A DNA stretch of 28,904 nt, taken from the NCBI GenBank assembly GCA_002391425.1, contig DGEZ01000020.1, positions 1-28,904 on the forward strand. The letters run 5' to 3'. Positions 1 through 7,360 of this stretch are shown one piece after another (within the stretch, counting starts at the first letter, position 1; every line of letters starts with the position of its first letter). The translations under genes were made by a program, and so were the position numbers. This DNA is from Micrococcales bacterium UBA3913. Its GTDB lineage: Bacteria > Actinomycetota > Actinomycetes > Actinomycetales > Microbacteriaceae. The notes under the pieces were generated by a model. It searched no databases, was not told the origin of the DNA, and saw only the letters and a program-made list of their open reading frames with translations.

Positions 1-22
1 GGGAGATGTGAATAAGAGACAG
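1..22. other. Sequencing adapter remnant (Nextera mosaic end)
   Basis: Bases 4-22 match the 19-nt Nextera/Tn5 mosaic end AGATGTGTATAAGAGACAG with one substitution (T to A at its eighth base), preceded by GGG. This is library-construction sequence, not genome. Genuine sequence begins at about base 23, so anything upstream of the first gene is lost. The other contig end carries the exact reverse complement. Confidence 0.95.
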
Positions 23-50
23 ACCCTACACTACCGAGGAAGCGAGACGG

Positions 51-344
51 ATGTTCATGCGACGTTCCCCACGTCCGTCGATCACATCCGCCCCCCTGCC
101 CCCTGACCAGGAGCGCGTCCGGCGGATGGTGAACTACGCGGTTGCCATGGGCATCCGCGTGCTGTGCATCCTCGCGGTGTTCGTCGTCCCCGACTGGTGG
201 AAACTTCTCCCCGCGGCAGCAGCGGTGATTCTGCCCTACACCGCGGTCATCGCAGCAAATGCCCCCCGCACCACCGGGCGAGGCGCGCAGCTGACCACCC
301 CGGGCGTGGAACTATCCGGAGGAGCACACCATGGCCGAGCGTGA
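51..344 (+). CDS. DUF3099 family small membrane protein
   Basis: A 97-residue protein that I recognise as DUF3099, an actinobacterial family of unknown function. The N-terminal ITSA motif (residues 11-14) and DQER region (19-22), then the segment ending in LPYTAVIAAN (61-70), are the family hallmarks. Two hydrophobic stretches (about 33-47 and 51-69), joined by a short WW-containing turn at 48-50, suggest a two-pass inner-membrane hairpin. A GAGGAAG ribosome binding site at 36-42 lies eight bases before the ATG. Its 3' end overlaps the next gene by 14 bases, and that gene overlaps SURF1, so the three are almost certainly one transcript. This suggests, by context only, a link to cytochrome oxidase assembly. 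The true promoter lies beyond the adapter junction. Confidence 0.85.
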   Translation: MFMRRSPRPSITSAPLPPDQERVRRMVNYAVAMGIRVLCILAVFVVPDWWKLLPAAAAVILPYTAVIAANAPRTTGRGAQLTTPGVELSGGAHHGRA

Positions 345-561
345 CCGGGTCTTGTCCGACCAGGTGATCTGTTCCCGGGCTCAGTGCAGTGCCCTCGCCG
401 TGTGCCTCATCCACTGGCGCAACCCCCAGATTCACCCGGAGGGCCGGCACAAGACCTGGGCGGCGTGCACGGACCACCGCGGGTTCCTCACAGATTACCT
501 GGTCAACCGTGGATTCCCCGTCCAGGTCGTTGAACTCTCCCAGCCCGGAGGGCCTGCGTGA
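331..561 (+). CDS. Small Cys/His-containing protein upstream of SURF1
   Basis: A 76-residue soluble protein with a strong ribosome binding site (GGAGGAG, 318-324, six bases before the ATG). Cys14, Cys19, Cys46 and His49 are spaced so that they could bind one metal ion, probably zinc; Cys25 and several other His residues are also present. The central IHWRNPQIH and TWAACTDHR segments look conserved relative to similar actinobacterial proteins that databases often label 'acetone carboxylase'. That label is not credible for a protein of this size. The gene overlaps DUF3099 by 14 bases and SURF1 by four (GTGA), indicating translational coupling. A role in metal handling or oxidase assembly is inference from position; the function is unknown. 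Confidence 0.8.
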   Translation: MAERDRVLSDQVICSRAQCSALAVCLIHWRNPQIHPEGRHKTWAACTDHRGFLTDYLVNRGFPVQVVELSQPGGPA

Positions 562-1469
562 AAGACCTGAGATTCCTCCTGTCCCGAGAGTGGTTGGGGT
601 ACCTGGCCTTTCTGATCGTGTTCGGGCTGGTATGCCTGGCGCTGAGCAACTGGCAGTTCGCCCGACGCGATGAAGCCGCACACAGGAACGCGGTCATCGC
701 CGCGAACTGGGATGCGCCGGCCCAGCCCTTGGCCGATGTGCTCGCTGGCGACGCCATGGATGAGACGCAGCGGTACCAGAGCGTTACCATCACCGGGTCT
801 TACCGCGCGTCTGATCAACTTCTGGTGCGGAACCGGGTGTACAACGGGCAGACGGGGTATGAGCAGCTCGTGCCCCTGGCCGATGACAGCACCGGCCGGA
901 TCCTGATCATCGACCGGGGCTGGATCGCCAGCAGTAGTCAGGGGGACGTGCCCGAGACACTGCCGAGCATCCCGACCGGAACCGTCACCGTGGTGGCTCG
1001 GCTGAACATGAGCGAGCAAAGCTTGGGCCGGGACAGCCCCACAGGCCAGGTCGCCAGTATTTCCGTCACCGACATCGTGACCACGCTCGGACTTGACGCC
1101 TCGTCGGTCTACGCGAGTGCCTACGGTCTGCTCGCGTCCGAATCTCCCGGAACGGCAGACACCCCCAGCCCGGCCCAGAAACCCTCCTTCGACGAGGGCA
1201 TGCACCTGTCCTACGCGTTCCAGTGGATCGCGTTCGCACTGCTGGGGGTGATCGGCTTCGTCTATGCCCTGCGCACCACCCGGCGTCACCAACGGGAGGA
1301 TGCCGCCGACGTCGAGGCTCAGGAATCGGACGCACGCGACGGGGCCAGTTACGGACGGCGGCGCGCCCTGCCGGCACCGAGACGGACCCACGACAGCGAC
1401 GCCGCCTATGAGGACGCCGTACTCGACGCGCAAGGCGATGTGCCTCAGACTCCCGTCAGGCCAGGCTAA
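558..1469 (+). CDS. SURF1 family cytochrome c oxidase assembly protein
   Basis: A 303-residue SURF1/Shy1 family protein. Transmembrane helices at about 13-30 and 219-238 flank an extracytoplasmic domain. Family motifs visible are NWQFARR (31-37), the LIIDRGW segment (116-122) and EGMHLSYAFQW (213-223) at the start of helix two. SURF1 proteins help insert heme A into subunit I of aa3-type cytochrome oxidase, which fits heme A synthesis genes ctaA and ctaB elsewhere in the window. It starts at GTG 558, overlapping the upstream stop codon. Residues 240-303 form a charged, Asp/Arg-rich and probably disordered cytoplasmic tail, longer than in many homologues. Its last 14 bases overlap the tail of the opposing ABC-F gene. 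Confidence 0.93.
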   Translation: MKDLRFLLSREWLGYLAFLIVFGLVCLALSNWQFARRDEAAHRNAVIAANWDAPAQPLADVLAGDAMDETQRYQSVTITGSYRASDQLLVRNRVYNGQTGYEQLVPLADDSTGRILIIDRGWIASSSQGDVPETLPSIPTGTVTVVARLNMSEQSLGRDSPTGQVASISVTDIVTTLGLDASSVYASAYGLLASESPGTADTPSPAQKPSFDEGMHLSYAFQWIAFALLGVIGFVYALRTTRRHQREDAADVEAQESDARDGASYGRRRALPAPRRTHDSDAAYEDAVLDAQGDVPQTPVRPG

Positions 1470-3054
1470 CGAGCTCGGCGTAGTCGTCGTTCCACAGGTC
1501 CTCGGTACCGTCTGGGAGAATGAGGACGCGCTCGGGTTCCAGCGCGAATACCGCGCCCTCGTCGTGGGTGACGAGCACGACCGCGCCCTCGTAGCGACGC
1601 AGCGCATCCAGAATCTGGTCACGGCTGGCCGGGTCCAGGTTGTTCGTTGGCTCATCCAGCAGCAAGACGTTTGCGGACGATACGACCAGCGTCGCCAGCG
1701 CAAGACGGGTCTTTTCGCCGCCCGAGAGCACGCCCGCCGGTTTGAACACATCGTCCCCGGAAAACAGGAAGGATCCCAGCACAGAACGGCACTCCGTCTG
1801 GCTCAGGTTCGGGGAGGCCGACACCATGTTCTCGAGGACCGTCCGCCGCACATCCAGAGTCTCATGCTCCTGTGCGTAGTAACCCAGCTTCAGACCGTGG
1901 CCGTGTACGACCCGGCCCGCGTCGGGTTTCTCCAGACCGGCCAGCAGACGCAGCAACGTCGTTTTGCCCGCTCCGTTGAGTCCCAGCACGACAACACGCG
2001 AGCCCTTGTCGATGGCGAGGTCAAGCCCGGCAAAGATTTCCAGGGACCCGTAGCTTTTCGCGATGCCCTCAGCCGCCAGCGGTGTCCGCCCGCAGGCGGC
2101 GGGAGTCGGAAAACGGATGGCGGCAACGCGATCCGCAGCACGGGTGTCCTCGAGCCCCTCCAGGAGCCGCTCAGCGCGCGCCTCCATCTGGTGGGCCGCG
2201 GCCGCCTTCGTGGCCTTCGCTCCGAAGCGAGCGGCCTGAAGCTGAAGAGCCTGCGCCTTCTTTTCCGCATTCATCCGTTCCCGGCGGCGACGCTCCTCAT
2301 CTGCGGACCTCTGACGCAAGTACTTCTGCCAGCCCATGTTGTACATATCGATGACGCCACGGTTCGCGTCCAGGTAGAACACCCGGTTCACCACCTCGTC
2401 GACGAGGTGGATATCGTGCGAGATCACGATCAGGGCGCCCCGATACTCCGAGAGGAACCCGCGCAGCCACAGGATCGAGTCGTGGTCTAGGTGGTTCGTC
2501 GGCTCGTCCAGCACCATCACATCGGCCTGCGCAAACAGGATGCGCGCCAGCTCTATGCGGCGCCGCTGGCCCCCGGACAGAGTCTTCAACGGCTGGGAGA
2601 GCACACGCTCCTCAATGCCCAGGTTCGCGGCGATCGTCGACGCCTCCGCCTCAGCAGCATATCCGCCGGCGGTCAGGAACTCCGTCTCCACCCGCGAGTA
2701 GACCCGCATCGCCTTATCCGCTGTCGCCGGGTCCGCTGAACCCATCTCCTGCTGCGCCCGGGTCATCCGCACCATGAGATCCCCCAGGCCACGCGCGTTC
2801 AGGATGCGGGTCCGGGCGAGTTCCTCCGGATCCCCGGTGCGCGGATCTTGCGGCAGATACCCGAACGTGCCACGGATGTCGACCGTGCCGTGCGTCGCCT
2901 GGAGATCGCCAGAGAGCACGCGGGTGAGGGTCGTCTTCCCCGCTCCATTGCGACCCACCAGGCCCACCCGATCTCCAGCAGACACCGTGAAGGTGACACC
3001 GCTCATGAGTGTGCGCGCCCCGATCCGGATTTCGAGGTCTTTTACGGAAAGCAC
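1456..3054 (-). CDS. ABC-F family ATPase (ribosome-associated, Uup/EttA-like)
   Basis: A 532-residue protein with two ABC ATPase domains and no membrane segment, the ABC-F arrangement. Domain one has Walker A GRNGAGKT (34-41), signature LSGGQ (159-163) and Walker B/D-loop VLDEPTNHLD (181-190). Domain two has GLNGAGKT (358-365), LSGGEK (443-448) and LLLDEPTNNLD (464-474). The Arg/Glu/Ala-rich linker (about 240-310) is the P-site tRNA interaction motif region. ABC-F proteins act on stalled ribosomes or protect them from antibiotics; 'transporter' labels are misleading for this class. No arm or C-terminal extension typical of known resistance factors is obvious, so a housekeeping translation factor is more likely, but I cannot exclude resistance. 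It is monocistronic and divergent from bioY. Confidence 0.92.
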   Translation of the reverse strand: MLSVKDLEIRIGARTLMSGVTFTVSAGDRVGLVGRNGAGKTTLTRVLSGDLQATHGTVDIRGTFGYLPQDPRTGDPEELARTRILNARGLGDLMVRMTRAQQEMGSADPATADKAMRVYSRVETEFLTAGGYAAEAEASTIAANLGIEERVLSQPLKTLSGGQRRRIELARILFAQADVMVLDEPTNHLDHDSILWLRGFLSEYRGALIVISHDIHLVDEVVNRVFYLDANRGVIDMYNMGWQKYLRQRSADEERRRRERMNAEKKAQALQLQAARFGAKATKAAAAHQMEARAERLLEGLEDTRAADRVAAIRFPTPAACGRTPLAAEGIAKSYGSLEIFAGLDLAIDKGSRVVVLGLNGAGKTTLLRLLAGLEKPDAGRVVHGHGLKLGYYAQEHETLDVRRTVLENMVSASPNLSQTECRSVLGSFLFSGDDVFKPAGVLSGGEKTRLALATLVVSSANVLLLDEPTNNLDPASRDQILDALRRYEGAVVLVTHDEGAVFALEPERVLILPDGTEDLWNDDYAELVSLA

Positions 3055-3111
3055 GAAGTTTCGACCGCCTTTTCGTGGGAGTTCGACATGCCGCCGAACA
3101 GGGCAGCGCGA

Positions 3112-3128
3112 CCTAGTATATGTCTAGG
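3112..3128 (+). promoter_or_regulatory. Palindrome upstream of bioY, candidate operator
   Basis: CCTAG-TATATGT-CTAGG is a perfect 5-bp inverted repeat with a seven-base centre, lying 21 bases before the bioY ATG. It overlaps a TANNNT-type hexamer (TAGTAT, 3114-3119) that could be a -10 box. A repressor binding here would cover the promoter. The known actinobacterial BioQ operator has a different consensus (TGAAC/GTTCA half-sites as I recall), so the cognate regulator is unknown. Confidence 0.4.
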
Positions 3129-3149
3129 CCCCGCCGAAGGAGAGACGAT

Positions 3150-3767
3150 ATGAGCACACCCGCCATAGCAGGAACACTTGTTCAGCGAGTTCTGCCCCGA
3201 ACTGTCACGCGCGACGTCCTCCTCGTGGGCACCGGTGCTCTCGCCGTCGCCGTGATGGCGCAGGTGAGCCTCCCGCTTCCCTTCTCCCCCGTTCCCATTA
3301 CCGGCCAAACGCTCGCGGTGATGGTCATCGCGGCAGCGTACGGCGCCACGCTCGGCACGGCCACGATGATGCTCTACGGGGTCCTCGGTCTGGTGGGGTT
3401 GCCCGTCTTTGCCGATGCGAGTGGGGGCATCCACGTGGTCACCTCCCCCACGTTCGGCTATGTGGTCGGTTTCGTGGTTGCAGCGTATGTCATCGGCCGG
3501 CTGTCCGAGCGCCACTGGGATCGACGCCCCGTGACGTCGCTGGCCGCTTTCGGACTGGCCAGCGCGATCCCGTTCTGCACCGGCATCCCCTGGCTCGCAT
3601 TCACACTCACCCTGGGGGGCACGCCGACGACACTGTGGCAGGCGGTACAGCTGGGGTTCATCCCATTCATCATTCCCGGAATCATCAAGTGGATGCTCGC
3701 CGCCGGCATCCTACCCGCAGCTCACCGCGCGGTGACCGCACTCACGCAGGGTCGCCACCAGGACTAA
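3150..3767 (+). CDS. bioY: Biotin transporter subunit BioY (ECF S component)
   Basis: A 205-residue, highly hydrophobic protein of about six transmembrane helices. The FSPVPITGQTLAV segment (45-57) and the late IIPGIIKWMLAAG segment with Lys180 match the BioY family, the substrate-binding S component of energy-coupling-factor biotin transporters. The ATG at 3150 is chosen because AAGGAG (3137-3142) sits seven bases upstream; an in-frame ATG at 3120 lies inside the palindrome and lacks such a site. No bioM (ATPase) or bioN (T component) lies beside it, so it is a solitary BioY that either works alone or borrows a shared ECF module. The neighbouring ABC-F ATPase is not a plausible partner. Its 3' end overlaps ppx by 26 bases, tail to tail. 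Confidence 0.93.
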   Translation: MSTPAIAGTLVQRVLPRTVTRDVLLVGTGALAVAVMAQVSLPLPFSPVPITGQTLAVMVIAAAYGATLGTATMMLYGVLGLVGLPVFADASGGIHVVTSPTFGYVVGFVVAAYVIGRLSERHWDRRPVTSLAAFGLASAIPFCTGIPWLAFTLTLGGTPTTLWQAVQLGFIPFIIPGIIKWMLAAGILPAAHRAVTALTQGRHQD

Positions 3768-4704
3768 ACGGGGCGACCGCCGTCAGGGTCAGCCCGTCGA
3801 GGATGTCGTTCAGACTCGTCGTCACTTCTTTAATCACGTGGCCGCGTGCGGCGCACTCGGCGACGATGCGTGAGACGACCGTATGCCAGATGAGTGCACC
3901 CACGGCCGTCACGCCCACACGTCCCGGGTGGATGAACGCGAGTGCACCCAGCTCGGAAACACTCATTCGGCTCAATGCATCGGATGCCCCGAGCACCTCC
4001 TCGAGGCTGAGACGCACCCCCTGAAGTTCCGTCGGCTGCGCCCCCGCCAGCGTCAGCGCGTAGGCCGTCACCGTCGCGATCGTGCCGGAGACTCCGACAA
4101 GCCGAGTTGCATCCTTCAGGCGGACCGTCTGAAGTGCCTCGTCCAGGGCAGCAGTCACATCGGCGATCACAGCCTCACGCTGCGCGGCGGACAGCGCCAG
4201 GGCGTCCGTCATCCATCGCTCCGTAAGTCGAACGCTCCCCACATTCATCGAATACGCCGAGCCTGCGGTACCGGTCCCCTCGACGATCTCCGTCGATCCA
4301 CCCCCGAGATCGACCACTACGCAGCCGTACCTCTCATAGCCCGGCAGGGAGCCGATCGCACCGCGAAAGGACAGCGCAGCCTCCTCCGTACCTGGGATGA
4401 CCTCCGGGGCCACCCCGAGGATTCTCGTCACCGGTGTCGTAAAAATCTCCCTGTTCGTGGCGTCTCGAGTCGCCGATGTGGCCCCGAACCGGATGACCTG
4501 AACCCCCAGCCTCCGACACTCCTCGGCATAACCGCGCACCACCTGGATGCTCGCAGCCACGCGCTCCGGATCGAACGCACCAGTCCTATCTACGCCATGG
4601 CCCAGGCGCGTGATCGTATTACGGCGCGCCAGCGGCTCCCCGTTGTCGCCGAGCACGAGTAACCGGATCGAGTTCGTCCCGCAGTCGATACCTGCCCTGA
4701 TCAT
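3742..4704 (-). CDS. Ppx/GppA family phosphatase (exopolyphosphatase-like)
   Basis: A 320-residue member of the ASKHA-fold Ppx/GppA family, which removes terminal phosphate from polyphosphate or converts pppGpp to ppGpp. Visible signatures are the N-terminal phosphate loop GIDCGTNSIRLLV (starting at about residue 5), GATSATRDATN, the TEEAALSFRGA segment with the likely catalytic Glu, and VVDLGGGSTEIVEG followed by SMNVGSVRLTERW. It is the short form without the C-terminal HD-type domain of enterobacterial Ppx, as usual in actinobacteria. The ATG at 4704 is preferred over the TTG at 4722 because residues before Met are unlike the family and a GAGG site precedes the ATG. It follows sufT by seven bases, so it probably belongs to the suf transcript. 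Substrate cannot be decided from sequence alone. Confidence 0.88.
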   Translation of the reverse strand: MIRAGIDCGTNSIRLLVLGDNGEPLARRNTITRLGHGVDRTGAFDPERVAASIQVVRGYAEECRRLGVQVIRFGATSATRDATNREIFTTPVTRILGVAPEVIPGTEEAALSFRGAIGSLPGYERYGCVVVDLGGGSTEIVEGTGTAGSAYSMNVGSVRLTERWMTDALALSAAQREAVIADVTAALDEALQTVRLKDATRLVGVSGTIATVTAYALTLAGAQPTELQGVRLSLEEVLGASDALSRMSVSELGALAFIHPGRVGVTAVGALIWHTVVSRIVAECAARGHVIKEVTTSLNDILDGLTLTAVAPFSPGGDPA

Positions 4705-4711
4705 CTTCGCC

Positions 4712-5050
4712 TCAGATCGCAAACCCGAGGGCGCGCATCATCTCGCGCCCTTCCTCCGTAATCCGTTCCGGTCCCCACGGGGGCATCCACACCCAGTTGA
4801 CGCGAAACGCATCCACGACCCCGTCAAGTGCCGTTGCGATGTCATCCTCGATGACATCCGTGAGCGGGCATCCCGCGCTCGTCAACGTCATCGTGATGAC
4901 GAGGACACGATCCTCGTCGAAGGAGAGATCGTAGACGAGTCCGAGATTCACGATGTCCACGGAGATCTCCGGGTCGTAGACGGCGTGCAGCGCCTCCTCG
5001 ACCGCGTCATAGGTCGAGGCGGGAATCAGGTCACCGTTCGCATCTGTCAC
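4712..5050 (-). CDS. sufT: SufT-like metal-sulfur cluster assembly factor (MIP18/DUF59)
   Basis: A 112-residue protein of the MIP18/PaaD-like family. DPEISVDIVNLGLVYD (26-41) and TMTLTSAGCPLTD (53-65, reactive Cys61) are the diagnostic blocks, with WMPPWGPERI near the C terminus. Homologues mature Fe-S proteins, acting late in cluster delivery. It sits 15 bases after sufC at the end of the suf cluster, where actinobacterial sufT is normally found; here sufS and sufU, which usually separate sufC from sufT, are missing. Expression is presumably with sufB-sufD-sufC. Confidence 0.92.
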   Translation of the reverse strand: MTDANGDLIPASTYDAVEEALHAVYDPEISVDIVNLGLVYDLSFDEDRVLVITMTLTSAGCPLTDVIEDDIATALDGVVDAFRVNWVWMPPWGPERITEEGREMMRALGFAI

Positions 5051-5065
5051 AGTGGTCGTCCCGTC

Positions 5066-5833
5066 TCAGGACAGCGGCTGGTCGGAGGGGAGGAAGCGAT
5101 CGTAGCCCTCTTCCTCAAGCTGTGCTGCCAGGTCCGGTCCGCCCTCTTCTGCGACCTTTCCGCTCACGATCACGTGCACGAACTCCGGGGTGATGTACCG
5201 CAGGATGCGGGTGTAGTGCGTGATGAGCAGCACACCCATATTCGTGTTGTCGTGGACGCGGTTGACCCCCTCCGAGACGATGCGTAGCGCATCCACGTCA
5301 AGTCCCGAATCGGTCTCGTCCAGAATGGCGAACTTCGGCTGGAGCAGCTCCATCTGCAGGATTTCATGACGCTTCTTCTCGCCGCCGGAGAATCCCTCGT
5401 TGACGTTGCGCTCCAGGAAGGCCGGATCCATACGCAGGTCCTTCATCGACGACTTCACCGTCGACAGCCAGGTGCGCAATTTCGGAGCCTCTCCGTCAAC
5501 GGCGGTCTTCGCCGTACGGAGGAAATTACTCACCGTTACGCCGGGGATCTCCACCGGGTATTGCATGGCCAGGAAAAGACCCGCCCGAGCCCTCTCATCA
5601 ATGCTCATCGCGAGCAGGTCCTCCCCATCCAGGGTGACTGTTCCCCCCGTGACGGTGTAGCGCGGATGCCCGGCAAGCGAATAGGCAAGCGTCGACTTCC
5701 CCGAGCCGTTGGGCCCCATGATGGCGTGGACCTCACCCGTGCTGATGGTGAGGTCTACACCCTTGAGAATGGGCTTGGGGCCCTGCTCCGTCTCAACGCT
5801 GACGTGCAGATCGCGAATCTCTAAAGTGGACAT
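5066..5833 (-). CDS. sufC: Fe-S cluster assembly ATPase SufC
   Basis: A 255-residue ABC-type ATPase that powers the SufBCD scaffold complex in the cytoplasm. Walker A GPNGSGKST is at 40-48, the signature FSGGEKKRHEI at 148-158, and the Walker B/D-loop FAILDETDSGLD at 168-179; the Glu-Thr-Asp-Ser-Gly-Leu-Asp form of the last motif is typical of SufC. The ATG at 5833 gives the usual MSTLEIRDL start. An in-frame TTG 12 bases upstream lies only one base after the AAGGAG ribosome binding site (5847-5852), which is too close, although the spacing to the chosen ATG (13 bases) is long. It follows the Rieske ferredoxin gene by 33 bases and precedes sufT. Confidence 0.96.
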   Translation of the reverse strand: MSTLEIRDLHVSVETEQGPKPILKGVDLTISTGEVHAIMGPNGSGKSTLAYSLAGHPRYTVTGGTVTLDGEDLLAMSIDERARAGLFLAMQYPVEIPGVTVSNFLRTAKTAVDGEAPKLRTWLSTVKSSMKDLRMDPAFLERNVNEGFSGGEKKRHEILQMELLQPKFAILDETDSGLDVDALRIVSEGVNRVHDNTNMGVLLITHYTRILRYITPEFVHVIVSGKVAEEGGPDLAAQLEEEGYDRFLPSDQPLS

Positions 5834-5866
5834 GAAATCTCTCAAACTCCTTGTGATGTATCGGGG

Positions 5867-6205
5867 TTACGGCTTGGGAAGCAGCTGTCCCGCAGTGCTG
5901 ATGTAGATGTCGCCGTCACGGATCTCCGTGGCGAAGACGGGCACGGGTTCGTATGCGGGTAGTGAGGTCGGCCATCCACTGTTCAGATCGAATTTTGCGC
6001 CATGTGCCCAACATTCGATTTCGCAATCTTCCACGAACCCCTCCGCCAACGAGATGTCCCCGTGCGAACACCGGTCGCCGATGGCGTGAACATCCCCCGA
6101 CGAGTCGCGCACGAGCGCCACATCCGTGTCGCCCAGCCTGATGCGCAGAGCCTTGCCCGGCGCAAGATCCTCCAACGGGCACACCCGTACCATGTCGTCA
6201 GACAT
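5867..6205 (-). CDS. Rieske-type [2Fe-2S] ferredoxin in the suf operon
   Basis: A 112-residue Rieske protein. Cys46-Ser-His48 and Cys65-Trp-Ala-His68 form the two-Cys/two-His [2Fe-2S] ligand set, within CSHGDISLAEG and CEIECWAHGAKFDL. It has no membrane helix and resembles the ferredoxin subunits of non-heme iron oxygenases, the name such suf-linked genes usually receive. No oxygenase is nearby. Placed between sufD and sufC with a 12-base gap from sufD, it may carry electrons for cluster assembly or act as an early cluster client; this is inference. The start follows a GGGATGGGAAG purine-rich stretch. Confidence 0.92.
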   Translation of the reverse strand: MSDDMVRVCPLEDLAPGKALRIRLGDTDVALVRDSSGDVHAIGDRCSHGDISLAEGFVEDCEIECWAHGAKFDLNSGWPTSLPAYEPVPVFATEIRDGDIYISTAGQLLPKP

Positions 6206-6217
6206 TTCTTCCCATCC

Positions 6218-7360
6218 CTAAATAACAGTGTGAGACAGCTCGGCCTCAAGAGCATCCGCAATGCGCTTTTCCAGCTCGGGCTGACCGATCTCCTGAACGA
6301 TTTGCATGAGGAACCCGCGGACGACCAAGCGCCGCGCTTCCACCTCCGTGATCCCCCGAGACTGCAGGTAGAACAACTGCTCATCGTCGAAACGCCCCGT
6401 TGCGGACGCGTGTCCCGCACCGATGATCTCGCCCGTTTCGATCTCCAGGTTCGGGACCGAATCCGAATGCGCACCGCGGGTGAGCACGAGGTTGCGGTTC
6501 AGCTCATACGTGTCCGTACCGGTCGCATGAGAGCGAATCAGTGCGTCGCCGATCCACACCGTATGTGCCCCCTTGCCCTGGAGCGCGCCCTTGTACGTCA
6601 CGCGCGAGTAGCAGTCCGGAGCATCGTGGTCGATGTACACCTGGTGCTCAATGTGTTGGCCGGCATCGGCGAAGTACACTCCGTCCAGAGTGAGTCGTCC
6701 GCGAGGTCCGCGGAAGACGGCGGTCGGATTGATGCGGATGAAGTCCCCACCGAGTGACACCTGGATATGGGTCACTTCTGCCTGAGCCGCCACCGACACG
6801 AACACCGCTCCGCCGTGCACCGCGGTCGGCGCCCAGTCCTCGACCGAGACCACCGTCAGACGCGATGTGGGGTCGGCCACGATCTCGACGTTCTCGGCAA
6901 TGCAGCCAGTGCCCCGGTAGTCCAACACCACGAACCCGGTGCTGTCCGCACCCGCGTGAATCACCGTGTGCAGCGCCCGCGGCGTATCTCCCAGATCCGA
7001 GCGGGTCAGCCACAGCGGCCCGACGGTCTGATGTCCGTCGGGGATGCTCACCACCAGCGCTTCACCGAATTGCGTCCACGCGTTCGCCGAGATGACGTCC
7101 TCCGGGATCAGCCCCGTTGCGCCGATAGCGTCATTGTCCCGGGGCACCCACTGGGTGGTCACACCCGCAGGCGCATCCCACCCGAAGGAGTAGCGTGAGC
7201 CATCCAGCTCGCCCATCAGCGGTTCAGCGCGGTCGAGCGGCGTGTTCTTCCACTCCTGATCGCGATTCGTCGCCGGGGCGAAATCGTTCACATCGTACGA
7301 CCGGAACCGCTCGGAGCGAATCTGGACAGGCAGGCGCAGCGTGTCATTCTTCGCAGCCAT
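6218..7360 (-). CDS. sufD: Fe-S cluster assembly protein SufD
   Basis: A 380-residue SufB/SufD-fold beta-helix protein, partner of SufB and SufC in the Suf scaffold. The C-terminal block GEIIGAGHASATGRFDDEQLFYLQSRGI contains His317, which aligns with the functionally important His of SufD proteins; the adjacent Cys often seen there is replaced. N-terminal DQEWKNTPL matches the 'EEWRYT' segment of the family. Its ATG overlaps the sufB stop codon by one base (TGATG), so translation is coupled to sufB. Confidence 0.96.
   Translation of the reverse strand: MAAKNDTLRLPVQIRSERFRSYDVNDFAPATNRDQEWKNTPLDRAEPLMGELDGSRYSFGWDAPAGVTTQWVPRDNDAIGATGLIPEDVISANAWTQFGEALVVSIPDGHQTVGPLWLTRSDLGDTPRALHTVIHAGADSTGFVVLDYRGTGCIAENVEIVADPTSRLTVVSVEDWAPTAVHGGAVFVSVAAQAEVTHIQVSLGGDFIRINPTAVFRGPRGRLTLDGVYFADAGQHIEHQVYIDHDAPDCYSRVTYKGALQGKGAHTVWIGDALIRSHATGTDTYELNRNLVLTRGAHSDSVPNLEIETGEIIGAGHASATGRFDDEQLFYLQSRGITEVEARRLVVRGFLMQIVQEIGQPELEKRIADALEAELSHTVI

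Noticed and set aside
1456..3054. Antibiotic-resistance assignment for the ABC-F protein
   Set aside because: Domain layout fits housekeeping ABC-F factors equally well, and no resistance-type interdomain extension can be identified from the sequence alone.
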